Source: Gluconobacter thailandicus F149-1 = NBRC 100600 (lineage in GTDB: Bacteria > Pseudomonadota > Alphaproteobacteria > Acetobacterales > Acetobacteraceae). Taken from it: a stretch of DNA of 64,000 bases. Positions within the stretch are counted from its first letter, which is position 1; each line of letters opens with the position of its first letter. This document shows positions 35,359 to 45,658 of the stretch, in pieces. A program made the translations under genes and the position numbers. Under the pieces are notes generated by a model. That model worked only from the letters and a program-made list of their open reading frames with translations. It was not told where the DNA came from and did no database searches. The stretch spans positions 1 through 64,000 of the forward strand of contig NZ_BANH01000008.1 of the NCBI RefSeq assembly GCF_000964465.1, in the 5' to 3' direction.

Positions 35359-36819
35359 ATGAGACAGGCCGTTCAGTTCTATCTTGGTGACGAACGCTGT
35401 GCGCTGACCGGCATCTCTCCGACGCTGACGCTGCTGGACTGGCTGCGTGAGCGTGGCCGGACCGGAACAAAAGAGGGCTGCAACGAAGGGGACTGCGGTG
35501 CCTGTACGGTTCTGGTTGTGCGTCTGGAGCAGGGCAGGCTGGTCTGGCGTGCAGTCAATGCGTGCATCCAGTTCGTGAGCATGCTGGATGGGGCGCAGGT
35601 CTATACGATTGAAGATCTCGGTACGCCGGATGCGCCACATCCGGTTCAGGCCGCAATGGTAGAGCAGCATGGCTCCCAGTGCGGTTTCTGTACGCCCGGT
35701 TTCGTTATGTCCATGGCGGCCTATCGCAAGACGCCGGGCGCGACGGATGATGACGCGAAGATTGATGATGCACTGGCGGGAAATCTGTGTCGCTGCACAG
35801 GATACGCCCCCATCGTGCGCGCCATGAAGCAGTCCATGACTGCGGGGCCTGATCGTTTTGATGCACAGGTTCAGATCATTTCAGAGCGTCTGGTTGAACT
35901 GAATGATGGTGAAACCGTGCAGCTTTCCGGTCCGGAAGGCACGCTGACGGTACCGGGAAATGTGGATGTTCTGGCTGAAACATTGCAACAGAACCCTGAC
36001 GCCACCATCGTTGCAGGGGCTACGGATGTTGGCCTGTGGGTAACGAAAGGCATGCGGCAGCTTCGGCATGTCGTGGCCATTGGCCGTGTGCCAGAACTTC
36101 GCCGGATGGAACGAACAGCGCAAGGTCTCACGATCGGAGCCGCCGTGACGTATCAGGAAGCGCAACCCCGCATTGCAGAGCTGCTGCCGGATGCAGGCGA
36201 AATGATCCGTCGTCTTGGTTCAACGCAGGTTCGCAATAGCGCGACGGTGTGTGGAAATATTGCGAACGGCTCCCCGATTGGTGATGGACCACCGATGTTT
36301 ATTGCCGCCGGGGCCACGCTTCATCTGCGTCTGGGTAATGAGCGTCGTTCTTTGCCGCTGGAATCCTATTTCATTGCTTATGGAAAACAGGATCGTCGTC
36401 CGGGTGAATTCGTGGAAGGCGTGACCATTCCGGTTCCTCCGCAGAATGCGCAGTTCCGGGCCTACAAGATTTCCAAACGCTTCGATCAGGATATTTCCGC
36501 TGTTCTGGGGGCCTTCATGATGGAGCGGAATGCTGACGGCATCATCACGTCCGTGCGTCTGGCTTATGGCGGCATGGCAGCAACCCCTAAGCGGGCCGAA
36601 CAGGCGGAAGCCGCGCTGCTGGGACGTGCTTGGAATGAAGAGGCACTTGAAGCGGCACGTGCTGCTATCGCACAGGACTTCACGCCACTGACCGACATGC
36701 GTGCGACGGACTGGTACCGCCGCACGGTTGCGGCCAACCTGTTAACGCGTTTCTTTGAAGAAACAACCGGTGGCCCGCAGGCGCGCCTGGCTCGAACCGG
36801 AGGACTGGCCCATGTCTGA
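35359..36819 (+). CDS. xdhA: Xanthine dehydrogenase small subunit (2Fe-2S and FAD)
   Basis: 486 residues. Two [2Fe-2S] clusters: plant-type GCNEGDCGACTV and the second set QCGFCTPGF...GNLCRCTGYAP. The FAD domain follows from about residue 190 (IVAGATDVGLWV, then TVCGNIANGSPIGD). It passes electrons from the molybdenum subunit to NAD+. ATG 35359 is chosen because GGGAGG lies 8 bases before it. Its stop overlaps the next start. Confidence 0.95.
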   Translation: MRQAVQFYLGDERCALTGISPTLTLLDWLRERGRTGTKEGCNEGDCGACTVLVVRLEQGRLVWRAVNACIQFVSMLDGAQVYTIEDLGTPDAPHPVQAAMVEQHGSQCGFCTPGFVMSMAAYRKTPGATDDDAKIDDALAGNLCRCTGYAPIVRAMKQSMTAGPDRFDAQVQIISERLVELNDGETVQLSGPEGTLTVPGNVDVLAETLQQNPDATIVAGATDVGLWVTKGMRQLRHVVAIGRVPELRRMERTAQGLTIGAAVTYQEAQPRIAELLPDAGEMIRRLGSTQVRNSATVCGNIANGSPIGDGPPMFIAAGATLHLRLGNERRSLPLESYFIAYGKQDRRPGEFVEGVTIPVPPQNAQFRAYKISKRFDQDISAVLGAFMMERNADGIITSVRLAYGGMAATPKRAEQAEAALLGRAWNEEALEAARAAIAQDFTPLTDMRATDWYRRTVAANLLTRFFEETTGGPQARLARTGGLAHV

Positions 36820-39139
36820 GGTTCGCAAGACGCTGGTTCAGGGTGCTGCATCAACCAGCATGAAGCATGAAAGCGCGATGCTGCATGTGACAGGGCGCGC
36901 AAATTACATCGACGACATGCCTGAGCCGAAAGGCATGTTGCATGTTGTTCCGGGGCTGAGCACCAAGGCTCATGCGCGGATCGTCTCCATGGATCTGACC
37001 GCCGTACGGTCTGCACCGGGCGTGGTCCGTGTTCTGACGGCCGAGGATGTTCCGGGCGAAAACGAGATCAGCCCGGTTCATGCTCATGATGAGCCCCTGC
37101 TGGCCACGGATCATGTCTATTACTGGGGGCAGCCCATGTTCGCCGTGGTGGCGACCTCCCGTCAGGCTGCCCGTCAGGCCGTCCGGCTTGCGAAGATCGA
37201 GTATGAAGAAAAGCCTGCCGTCCTGAACGTCGCTCAGGCGCGGGAAGCTGGTGGCGATCTGGTCTGGCGCCCGCTGGTCATGAAACGCGGTGATGTGGAT
37301 ACCGGGTTGTCTGCTGCGCCGCGTCGTCTGTCTGGCCGTATTACGATGGGCGGGCAGGAGCATTTCTATCTTGAAGGGCAGGCCGCTCTGGCTCAGCCGG
37401 GTGAGGCTGGGGAAATGCGTGTCTGGTCGTCCACGCAGCATCCATCTGAAACGCAGCACCTGGTCGCCTGCGTTCTGGGCCGGCCGCACCACCTTGTTAC
37501 GACAGAAGTGCGCCGGATGGGCGGGGGCTTCGGTGGTAAGGAAACACAAGCCAATGCTGCGGCCTGTCTGGCGGCCATTGCGGCTGATCTGACCGGCCAG
37601 GCTGCCAAGATGCGCCTGGACCGTGATGACGACATGATGATGACCGGCAAGCGGCATGATTTCGTCGTCGATTATGATGTCGGTTTCACGGATGACGGCG
37701 ACATTCTGGCAGTCGATATGGTTCTGGCCGCCCGCTGTGGCTGGTCCGCCGATCTGTCCGGTCCTGTCGTGGATCGTGCGCTGTTTCATGCAGACAACGC
37801 GTATTTCTATCCGGATGTGCGGTTTCGTTCCGAGCCACTTCGAACCAACACGCAGTCCAATACGGCCTATCGAGGGTTCGGTGGCCCGCAGGGTATTGTC
37901 GCGGCAGAGCGCGTGATCGAAGAAGTTGCATTTGCGACGGGACTTGATCCGGTTACGGTGCGGCTGCGCAATTTCTATGGAACGACAGATCGGAACATCA
38001 CGCCGTATCACATGACGGTGGAAGATTCGATCAGCCGGGAAATCGTTACGGAACTGGTGCGACGCTGTGATTATGCCAAGCGCAAGGAAGAAATCCGCGC
38101 TTTCAATAAAACCAGCCGTTACATCAAGCGCGGGATTGCTCTGACGCCGGTAAAATTCGGCATTTCTTTCACGGCGACACACTACAATCAGGCTGGTGCA
38201 CTGGTTCATGTCTATACGGATGGTTCCGTGCAGGTGAACCATGGCGGGACCGAAATGGGGCAGGGTCTGCACACGAAAATGGTGCAGATTGCCATGCGTG
38301 AGTTCGGGCTGACGTCCGACCGGGTCCGCATTACTGCCACCACAACTGGCAAGGTTCCCAACACATCCGCAACGGCTGCGTCTTCCGGGGCGGATCTGAA
38401 CGGCATGGCAGTTCTGGATGCCATTACCAAGATCAAGCGTCGCATGATCGCGTTTGCTGCCGAGAAGTGGAATGTCGCTGAGGAAGACGTGCAGTTCCTG
38501 CCTGATGGCGTGCATGTCGGGTCAGACGTCATGACCTTTCAGCAACTGGCCTGGCAGGTTTATTTCGCCCGTATTTCCCTGTCTTCCAACGGGTTTTACA
38601 AAACGCCCAAGATTTCCTGGGATCCGGCAACAGGGCGGGGACGTCCGTTCTATTACTTCGCTTATGGCGCGGCCTGTGCGGAAGTGTCCGTTGATCTGCT
38701 GACGGGTGAGAACACCATGGACCGCGTGGATATTCTCCATGACGCCGGGCAGTCCCTGAATCCGGATATTGATGTCGGGCAGATCGAAGGGGGCTTCGTG
38801 CAAGGCGCGGGCTGGCTGACAATGGAAGAGCTGGTCTGGGATCCCGCTGGTCGTTTGCGGACACATGCACCCAGCACCTACAAGATCCCGGCCTGTTCCG
38901 ATCGTCCGCGTATTTTCAACGTGGAGCTGCTTGAGAACATGCCGAACCGGGAGGAGACGATTTTCCGGTCCAAGGCGGTAGGAGAGCCACCGTTTGTGCA
39001 TGGTGTGGCCGTCCTTCAGGCCATTTCAGATGCTCTCGCCAGCCTGAATGACTACAAGACCTGTCCGCAGCTTGATGCGCCCGCCACGCCGGAACAGGTT
39101 TTGCGTACTGCCATGAGCCTGCGTGGCGAGATCGACTGA
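36812..39139 (+). CDS. xdhB: Xanthine dehydrogenase molybdopterin subunit
   Basis: 775 residues. Molybdopterin-binding motifs GGGFGGKETQ, AYRGFGGPQG and the catalytic glutamate region KAVGEPPFVHG are intact. It oxidises hypoxanthine to xanthine to urate in purine catabolism. ATG 36812 follows GGAGG and overlaps the xdhA stop by 8 bases. It is followed directly by xdhC. Confidence 0.95.
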   Translation: MSEVRKTLVQGAASTSMKHESAMLHVTGRANYIDDMPEPKGMLHVVPGLSTKAHARIVSMDLTAVRSAPGVVRVLTAEDVPGENEISPVHAHDEPLLATDHVYYWGQPMFAVVATSRQAARQAVRLAKIEYEEKPAVLNVAQAREAGGDLVWRPLVMKRGDVDTGLSAAPRRLSGRITMGGQEHFYLEGQAALAQPGEAGEMRVWSSTQHPSETQHLVACVLGRPHHLVTTEVRRMGGGFGGKETQANAAACLAAIAADLTGQAAKMRLDRDDDMMMTGKRHDFVVDYDVGFTDDGDILAVDMVLAARCGWSADLSGPVVDRALFHADNAYFYPDVRFRSEPLRTNTQSNTAYRGFGGPQGIVAAERVIEEVAFATGLDPVTVRLRNFYGTTDRNITPYHMTVEDSISREIVTELVRRCDYAKRKEEIRAFNKTSRYIKRGIALTPVKFGISFTATHYNQAGALVHVYTDGSVQVNHGGTEMGQGLHTKMVQIAMREFGLTSDRVRITATTTGKVPNTSATAASSGADLNGMAVLDAITKIKRRMIAFAAEKWNVAEEDVQFLPDGVHVGSDVMTFQQLAWQVYFARISLSSNGFYKTPKISWDPATGRGRPFYYFAYGAACAEVSVDLLTGENTMDRVDILHDAGQSLNPDIDVGQIEGGFVQGAGWLTMEELVWDPAGRLRTHAPSTYKIPACSDRPRIFNVELLENMPNREETIFRSKAVGEPPFVHGVAVLQAISDALASLNDYKTCPQLDAPATPEQVLRTAMSLRGEID

Positions 39140-39141
39140 CC

Positions 39142-39933
39142 ATGCTGGAAGCCATCCGCCGCTGGCGTGATGCGGGGGAGGCGGTGGCCAGGATCACGGT
39201 TCTGGTTGCCAAGGGATCCACCCCGCGTGAAGCCGGGGCCTACATGCTGGTGACGTCGCGCGAGCAGGTTGGGACGATTGGCGGCGGCCGTCTGGAGTGG
39301 GACTGCATGGCAGAGGCCCGTACTCTTTTGACGGAGCGCGGAGGTCGTCTTGAGCGGCATATTCCATTGGGGCCGGCCATCAACCAGTGTTGTGGCGGTG
39401 CAGTCACCGTCAGTATCGAGCGTGTCGTGGACATGGGTGCGCTTGAGCGCGAGGCGTGGACAGAGCGGGAAGGGCTGCCTCAGTTGATCCTGTTCGGGGC
39501 AGGGCATGTCGGGCGGGCTCTGGCAAAGTCTCTTGCACTGTTGCCGTTAAGGCTCGTTTGGGTTGATGCACGGCAGGATGAATTCGGGCCGGTTCCGCCA
39601 ACTGTTGACGCGCAGGTTACGTCTGACTGGGAGTCCATTCTTGAGGCGACGCCTGCCGGGTCTGGCGTTCTGGTTCTGACACAGAGCCATACGCTGGATG
39701 CGCTGATTACGGGCGCAGCACTGGCACGAAACGATTTGCGATACGTGGGTCTGATTGGCTCACGGACGAAGCGCAAGCGTTTTGAAAGCGCTTTCCGGGC
39801 GATCGACATTCCGCAGGAGCAGATTGATAAGCTGGTCTGCCCGATCGGGGATTTCGGCGTTCGGGACAAAAGACCTGAAATGATTGCGGCCTTCGTGACA
39901 GCAGAAATTGCAGCCCGGTTTCTTGGAGAGTGA
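39142..39933 (+). CDS. xdhC: Molybdenum cofactor insertion/sulfuration chaperone XdhC
   Basis: 263 residues. The N-terminal XdhC/CoxI region has VAKGSTPREAGAYM and GTIGGGRLEWD. The C-terminal Rossmann region has ILFGAGHVGRALAKSL and GLIGSRTKRKRFE. It binds and protects the Moco and delivers it to xdhB. Two bases separate it from xdhB. Confidence 0.93.
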   Translation: MLEAIRRWRDAGEAVARITVLVAKGSTPREAGAYMLVTSREQVGTIGGGRLEWDCMAEARTLLTERGGRLERHIPLGPAINQCCGGAVTVSIERVVDMGALEREAWTEREGLPQLILFGAGHVGRALAKSLALLPLRLVWVDARQDEFGPVPPTVDAQVTSDWESILEATPAGSGVLVLTQSHTLDALITGAALARNDLRYVGLIGSRTKRKRFESAFRAIDIPQEQIDKLVCPIGDFGVRDKRPEMIAAFVTAEIAARFLGE

Positions 39934-40049
39934 GTTTCCTCGGCGGATGGGAATCGCACGTGTAACGGAAGCTTGCAAAATAGTATTGATTCTCAGGTTT
40001 CGGAACCCATCATATTCATTAATATCGGCAGTTTTCTGCGGGTTAAAAT

Positions 40050-40067
40050 CATCACGATCTTGTGATG
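40050..40067. promoter_or_regulatory. Palindrome upstream of the secreted glycosidase
   Basis: CATCAC-N6-GTGATG, perfect 6-base arms, 46 bases before ATG 40114. The half-sites are the reverse order of a CRP box (TGTGA-N6-TCACA), so it is not a CRP site. Candidate operator for an unknown regulator. Confidence 0.4.
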
Positions 40068-40113
40068 TAACACCACATTCAAGTGATACGTCGTCTGCGC
40101 TTATGGTGACCAT

Positions 40114-41655
40114 ATGAGCACTGACTTTCGGATGCAGCCTGCGCCAGGCAGCAGGTTTCTCTCGACAGCACGACGTGCAGGACAACGGTTCTGTGCTTCC
40201 TCCTCCCGTCTTCTCCGAACTGGAGCGATGGCAGGGGTTGTGCATTTTGCCCTCTCTTCAGGAACTGCGCTTGCCGCGAATACCGGTCCTGTTCAGGCAG
40301 CCAATCCGGCCGCGCTGACCAAAACCGATCAGGCTTTCGTGGAAGACCTGGAGCACCGGACGTTCCAATGGTTCTGGGACATGGCCAATCCTAAGAACGG
40401 ACTGGTACCGGATCGCTCACCGCTTCCCAATGGTGCGGCCAGCATTGCCAGTGTGGGGTTTGGGCTTACGGCTTATGGCATCGGTGCTGAACGCGGCTAT
40501 GTTACACGCGATCAGGCCATTGATCGTACCCTGACAACGCTGAGGTTTCTCATCAATCTGCCGCAGAACGACAAGGCTTCAGGTGCTTCCGGCTACAAGG
40601 GATTTTTCTATCACTTCCTTGATCCGAATACGGGCCTGCGTGTTGCGGACTGGTCTGAACTTTCGAGCGTAGACACAACGCTTCTGATGGGCGGCGTTCT
40701 GTTCGCACAGTCCTACTATGATCAGGACAACGCGAAAGAAAAAGAAATCCGCGATATTGCGGACCGTCTGTATCGCCGGATCGACTGGACATGGATGAAA
40801 GCCCATGGCCCTTGGCTCAGCATGGGCTGGTCTCCGCCGAACAACTTCATCACGACGGACTGGAAAGGCTACAATGAAGGTCTGATCATCTACCTTCTGG
40901 CTATCGCTTCTCCGACGCATCCTCTTCCCGCTGACACATGGAAGACCTGGACTGCAACTTATGACGGACAGTGGGGTGACTTCCAGGGACATCAGCTCCT
41001 GAATTTCGCGCCGATGTTTGGTCATCAGTACAGTGAATCCTGGATCGATTTCCGCGGCATTCAGGATGACTTCAATCGCAAGCATAATGATGATTATTTC
41101 CAGAACGGACGTGAAGCCGTGTATGCGCAGCGCGCCTATGCACAGGCCAATCCGGGCGACTGGAAAGATTACGGTGAGAATATCTGGGGTCTGACGGCCT
41201 GTGACGGCCCGGGTGATGCCCATCAGGATTACAACGGTAAGCCCCGTCATTATCTGGCGTACAGTGCGCGTGGGGCCGGACGGGATTACATTCTGGATGA
41301 CGGCACCATTGCTCCGACTGCGGCCGGTGGGTCCATCGCCTTTGCACCGGAAATTGCGCTTCCAGCTCTGGAAGAAATGCGCAAGCGTTATGGAAGCCGG
41401 ATCTATAACCAGTATGGCTTCCTGGATTCCTTCAATCCGTCCTTCAAGGACAAGAACGACTACTGGGTGGACGGGCAGCAGCTCGGGATTGATCAGGGGC
41501 CTATTCTGCTGATGCTGGAAAACTGGCGCAGCGGCTTTGTATGGGACGTGATGAAAAAGAACCCATACCTGCGCGATGGTCTGGAACGCGCAGGATTTCA
41601 GGGCGGATGGCTCAGCGAGAAGACCGCGTCCAGCAAGAGCGATCGCCCGCTGTAA
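40114..41655 (+). CDS. Secreted PF10091 'glucoamylase'-family glycosidase (GH144-like)
   Basis: 513 residues. A long N-terminal region ends in a hydrophobic export segment (MAGVVHFALSSGTALAA, residues ~39-55). The catalytic all-alpha barrel contains TFQWFWDMANPKNGLVPDR, SVGFGLTAYGIGAERGY and the end motif DQGPILLMLENWRSG. This family is often labelled glucoamylase, but characterised members include endo-beta-1,2-glucanases (GH144), so cyclic or linear beta-1,2-glucan is a better guess than starch. Start could be shorter. The glg genes lie beside it, in opposite orientation. Confidence 0.8.
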   Translation: MSTDFRMQPAPGSRFLSTARRAGQRFCASSSRLLRTGAMAGVVHFALSSGTALAANTGPVQAANPAALTKTDQAFVEDLEHRTFQWFWDMANPKNGLVPDRSPLPNGAASIASVGFGLTAYGIGAERGYVTRDQAIDRTLTTLRFLINLPQNDKASGASGYKGFFYHFLDPNTGLRVADWSELSSVDTTLLMGGVLFAQSYYDQDNAKEKEIRDIADRLYRRIDWTWMKAHGPWLSMGWSPPNNFITTDWKGYNEGLIIYLLAIASPTHPLPADTWKTWTATYDGQWGDFQGHQLLNFAPMFGHQYSESWIDFRGIQDDFNRKHNDDYFQNGREAVYAQRAYAQANPGDWKDYGENIWGLTACDGPGDAHQDYNGKPRHYLAYSARGAGRDYILDDGTIAPTAAGGSIAFAPEIALPALEEMRKRYGSRIYNQYGFLDSFNPSFKDKNDYWVDGQQLGIDQGPILLMLENWRSGFVWDVMKKNPYLRDGLERAGFQGGWLSEKTASSKSDRPL

Positions 41656-41669
41656 GGACGATCCTCTTT

Positions 41670-43427
41670 TTAAAGAGGGCGATCCAGTCCTGCGACCAGA
41701 CTCCCCGCTGGAAGTTTTCCGGGGTGGCGGTTCAGGACTGTCTCGTAGAACACCGTTTCGGGGTCTGTAAAAGCAACGCCCTCTTTTCCAAGATTGACGG
41801 CAATGGTTAGCAGACTACCATTTGCCAGCGTCCAGCGTGCAACAACAGCCTTGTCTCCCAGAATATCGGCTCCGGCACTGTAGGCACCTTTCAGATAGGG
41901 TGTGATTTTCGAGTGCCGAAGTGACAGGAGTTCCCGTGTCATTGCCAGCCATGCCTGCCCTGAGGGGCCTTCACGCTGGAGCCGGTCCGGTTTGGACAGT
42001 CTGAAGGTTTTTGGATCTATGGGACTAGGAAGTGTCTTGAGGATTTCCGGGTCTGTCAGGTTGCAGTACTCCGCAAACTGCTCTTCGCGCCCGAGAACGA
42101 CTTTCTGACCGATTTCGCCATGAAAATCTGAAAAGAAATAGAATGGTGTTGTGGAACCCCATTCTTCCCCAAGGAAAAGCATCGGCGTCATGGGGCAAAG
42201 CAGAAGCAGGGCATATGCCGCGCGAAAGGCAGAGGGGTCCGAAAGGGTAATCAACCGCTCTCCAAGAGGGCGATTGCCGATCTGATCATGGTTCTGGAGA
42301 AACGTAACGAACTTGGTGGGGGAAAGATCGCTGCTGGGTGTGCCGCGCGGCTTCTTGCGCGGGGGGAAATATTCGCCCTGCCAGGCTAATCCTTCCGTTA
42401 GAACCCGCTTGAGAAGGCCGGTTGTTTCCGTATGGAAGGGCAGAAAAAATCCCTTGTCTTCACCGCTGAGCATGACGGTGAGGGTGTGATGCCAGTCCTC
42501 GCACCATTGTCCCGAATAACCGTCACGCAGCAGTCCTGCATCGTTGTTTTCGTTCTCAAGAATGAGATGGACATGACGTCCTTTTTCGATGGTTTTGTGG
42601 ATACGGCTCTGGAGTTTATAGAACCATTTCCGATCCGTAATGGCCCATGCCGCGTCGATCCGTAGTCCGTCGAAACGATATTCCATCAGCCAGTACAAAG
42701 CATTGTCGATGAAGAAGTCGGCAACGAGCGGATTATGGAAATCAATGCCATCGCCCCACGGCGTATCATAGCGCGGGTCAAAGAAGCCTTTGGCGTATTC
42801 CAGAAGGTAATTTCCGTCGGGGCCGAAGTGATTATAGACCACATCCAGAAAGACCATCAGGCCCAGTGAATGGGCATGATCGATCAGGTCCTTGAGGTCA
42901 TCCGGGGACCCATAGGCCGGTGTTGGCGCATAAACGAGAACACCGTCATAACCCCAGTTCCAGTGCCCGCTGAAACTGTTGACGGGCATGAACTGAACGG
43001 TTGTGATGCCAAGGTCGGCCAGTTCCTGAAGGCGGCCTTTCATACCTTCGTAATTGCCTTCAAGACCGAGATGCGTCTCGTAAATGATCGTCTCTTCCCA
43101 GGGGCGCCCCTTCCAGTCCGGATGTTTCCAGTCATATGATTCCGGGTCCAGAACCTCGCTGCGTCCATGCACGCCATCGGGCTGAAAACGGCTGGCAGGG
43201 TCTGGAACCGTTATTTCATCCCGAACCCTGTAGAAGTATCTGGCCCCTGCGCCACAGGGAACGTCCGCTGTAAATGTTCCGTCTGGATGGCGGCGCATTG
43301 TGACGGGCGCAAGGTCTTCCACCTCAACCACGACCCTGTCACAAGACGGTGCCCAGAGCGTGAAACGCGTACGATCCGGAGCGATGAGGTCCGCACCGAA
43401 GCGGTTCCTGAACCTGAATGAAGGCAT
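41670..43427 (-). CDS. treZ: Malto-oligosyltrehalose trehalohydrolase
   Basis: 585 residues, GH13. An N-terminal beta domain is followed by the barrel with DVVYNHFGPDGNYL, FDGLRIDAAWAI, LILENENND and FLQNHDQIGN; the ENEN/HDQIG pattern separates TreZ from branching enzyme. It releases trehalose from maltooligosyl-trehalose. Its partner TreY (synthase) is not in the window. It is the last gene of glgA-glgB-treZ, 18 bases after glgB. Confidence 0.93.
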   Translation of the reverse strand: MPSFRFRNRFGADLIAPDRTRFTLWAPSCDRVVVEVEDLAPVTMRRHPDGTFTADVPCGAGARYFYRVRDEITVPDPASRFQPDGVHGRSEVLDPESYDWKHPDWKGRPWEETIIYETHLGLEGNYEGMKGRLQELADLGITTVQFMPVNSFSGHWNWGYDGVLVYAPTPAYGSPDDLKDLIDHAHSLGLMVFLDVVYNHFGPDGNYLLEYAKGFFDPRYDTPWGDGIDFHNPLVADFFIDNALYWLMEYRFDGLRIDAAWAITDRKWFYKLQSRIHKTIEKGRHVHLILENENNDAGLLRDGYSGQWCEDWHHTLTVMLSGEDKGFFLPFHTETTGLLKRVLTEGLAWQGEYFPPRKKPRGTPSSDLSPTKFVTFLQNHDQIGNRPLGERLITLSDPSAFRAAYALLLLCPMTPMLFLGEEWGSTTPFYFFSDFHGEIGQKVVLGREEQFAEYCNLTDPEILKTLPSPIDPKTFRLSKPDRLQREGPSGQAWLAMTRELLSLRHSKITPYLKGAYSAGADILGDKAVVARWTLANGSLLTIAVNLGKEGVAFTDPETVFYETVLNRHPGKLPAGSLVAGLDRPL

Positions 43428-43445
43428 GGGGATAGACCCTTTTTC

Positions 43446-45647
43446 TCAGGAGGCGGGAGAAAGATAGAGAACGGCCAGTGGCGGCAGTGTCAGAACGACG
43501 GACTGTGCCATGCCATGAGCGGGAATATCCTGCGCATGGACCTGTCCCTGATTGCCAAGATTGCTGCCACCGAGGGCTTGTGCATCGGTATTGAGCAATT
43601 CCCGCCATACACCGCCCCACGGAACGCCAATGCGGTAGTCCATGCGAGGGACTGGTGTCATGTTTCCGACAACCAGAACTGGTGGCGATCCGGGAGCCTG
43701 TCTGAGCCATGCAAAAACAGCGTTCTGGGTGTCATCCGCGATGATCCACCGAAAACCTTCGTAGCTGTCCTCAAGGGCGTGGAGGGCTGGTAGGTGCCGA
43801 TAAAGTCTGTTCAGAGAGCTGATCGTGTCATGAACACCGCGCCCGTAATGGTCGGACAGTCGATACCAGGCGAGTTCTCCTTCGTGATCCCATTCCTGTG
43901 GCTGGGCGAGTTCCCCTCCCATGAACAGGAGTTTGCGGCCCGGATAGGCCCACATCAGGGCGTAAAACGCACGAAGATTGGCGTGTTTTTGCCACTCATC
44001 CCCGGGCATCTTGGCCAGAAGGGATCCTTTTCCATGAACAACCTCATCATGGGAAAGGGGCAAAATAAAGCGCTCAGAATAGGCGTAAACCATGCCGAAT
44101 GTGAGGTCCGAGGGATGGTATCCCCGCCAGAGCGGATCGCGCTCCATATAGCGCAGCGTGTCATGCATCCACCCCATGTTCCACTTGTAATCGAACCCGA
44201 GACCACCTGTCCGCGCTGGTGCGGTTACACCGGGCCAGGACGTTGATTCCTCAGCAATCAGGAGTGTGTCCGGGTGCAGGCCATGAAGTGTTTCAGAGAG
44301 ATGGTGCAGGAAATTGACGGCTTCGAGATTTTCGCGGCCACCATGAATGTTGGGGCGCCATTCTCCATTTTTGCGGCTGTAGTCCCGATATAACATGGAC
44401 GCGACGGCATCGACGCGCAGACCGTCGATATGGAACTGTTCCAACCAGTGAAGAGCGCTGCCTGCCAGAAAACCGCAGACCTCATTGCGTCCATAATTGT
44501 AAATTAGCGTGTGCCAATCCTGATGATAGCCTTCCTGCGGGTCGGCATGTTCGTACAGATGTGTCCCATCGAACTGGCTGAGACCGTGCTGATCGGCCGG
44601 GAAATGCGCAGGAACCCAGTCAATAATGACGCCCAGACCTGCCTGATGGCACCGATCCACAAACCGCGCGAATTGCGCACGCGATCCATGGCGCACCGTC
44701 GGGGCATAGAGGCTCAGCGGCTGGTATCCCCAGGAGCCGGAATAGGGATATTCCGCTATCGGAAGGAGTTCCAGATGTGTAAAGCCCAGTTCCTGAAGAT
44801 ACGGGATGAGCGTATCCCCCAGTTCATCCCAACTGATGATTTCATGACCGTGCTGCGGGTGGCGCCAGGAAGGGGCATGAATTTCATAGATTGAAAGAGG
44901 GGCCGTACTGGCCTGCCGAATATGGCGAGCGGTCATCCAGTCGTCATCATGCCACTCGAACGCATCAGGGGGAGCAATAACGGAGGCGTTTGCAGGCGGC
45001 AGTTCGGCGGCCTTTGCGTAAGGATCAGCCTTGGCAGGAAGCACTTTTCCGGAATGGGATACTATTTCGTATTTGTATCGTTCTCCGGCCTGCACGCCAG
45101 GAATGAAAAGTTCCCAGACGCCTGATCCGTGACGGAGACGCATGCAGTGTCTTCGGCCATCCCAGATGTTGAAATCACCAACAACAGAAACACGTCGGGC
45201 ATTGGGTGCCCAGACTGCAAAGCGAACGCCTGACACACCATCCACAGTCATCGGGATGGCGCCCATCATACGGTCAATCTGCTGATGCTTTCCCTCCGAA
45301 AACAGATAAAGATCCATGTCTCCGAGCAGCAGATCAAAGCTGTAGGGATCATGAGTTTCCTGCCAGGCGTCTGCCCAGCGGATGCGAAGATGATACCGCG
45401 CCGAACGCGGCAGTGTTGCCGAGTACAGCCCACGGTCATCAATGCGGCGCATGATTTTTTCAATGGTTTGCCCGGACGACTGCTCCATCATCAGATGAAC
45501 TTCCACGGCATCAGGATAGAAGACCCTGACAATGTCCTGCCGATTGTCACGGTGCCGTCCCAACAGTGCGAAAGGGTCTCCGCACTGGCCATTCATAAGA
45601 GCGTCAATCATGGATTGCAGTGCAGAATTGACCGTACGAGCGAGCAT
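43446..45647 (-). CDS. glgB: 1,4-alpha-glucan branching enzyme
   Basis: 733 residues. An N-terminal CBM48-type domain (VWAPNARRVSVVGDFN) precedes the GH13 barrel with DWVPAHF, GLRVDAVASMLYRDY, LIAEESTSWPG and LPLSHDEVVHGKGS. It transfers alpha-1,4 chains to alpha-1,6 branches in glycogen. It lies between glgA (11-base gap) and treZ (18-base gap). Confidence 0.96.
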   Translation of the reverse strand: MLARTVNSALQSMIDALMNGQCGDPFALLGRHRDNRQDIVRVFYPDAVEVHLMMEQSSGQTIEKIMRRIDDRGLYSATLPRSARYHLRIRWADAWQETHDPYSFDLLLGDMDLYLFSEGKHQQIDRMMGAIPMTVDGVSGVRFAVWAPNARRVSVVGDFNIWDGRRHCMRLRHGSGVWELFIPGVQAGERYKYEIVSHSGKVLPAKADPYAKAAELPPANASVIAPPDAFEWHDDDWMTARHIRQASTAPLSIYEIHAPSWRHPQHGHEIISWDELGDTLIPYLQELGFTHLELLPIAEYPYSGSWGYQPLSLYAPTVRHGSRAQFARFVDRCHQAGLGVIIDWVPAHFPADQHGLSQFDGTHLYEHADPQEGYHQDWHTLIYNYGRNEVCGFLAGSALHWLEQFHIDGLRVDAVASMLYRDYSRKNGEWRPNIHGGRENLEAVNFLHHLSETLHGLHPDTLLIAEESTSWPGVTAPARTGGLGFDYKWNMGWMHDTLRYMERDPLWRGYHPSDLTFGMVYAYSERFILPLSHDEVVHGKGSLLAKMPGDEWQKHANLRAFYALMWAYPGRKLLFMGGELAQPQEWDHEGELAWYRLSDHYGRGVHDTISSLNRLYRHLPALHALEDSYEGFRWIIADDTQNAVFAWLRQAPGSPPVLVVGNMTPVPRMDYRIGVPWGGVWRELLNTDAQALGGSNLGNQGQVHAQDIPAHGMAQSVVLTLPPLAVLYLSPAS

Positions 45648-45658
45648 AGAGGAGACTT

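Noticed and set aside
36851-38515. A 554-codon frame antisense to xdhB
   Set aside because: It lies wholly inside xdhB, is His/Arg/Gln-rich like other antisense shadows, and has no ribosome site.
40050-40067. CRP-type site upstream of the glycosidase
   Set aside because: The half-sites are in the order TCAC-N6-GTGA, opposite to the TGTGA-N6-TCACA of CRP. Kept only as an unnamed palindrome.
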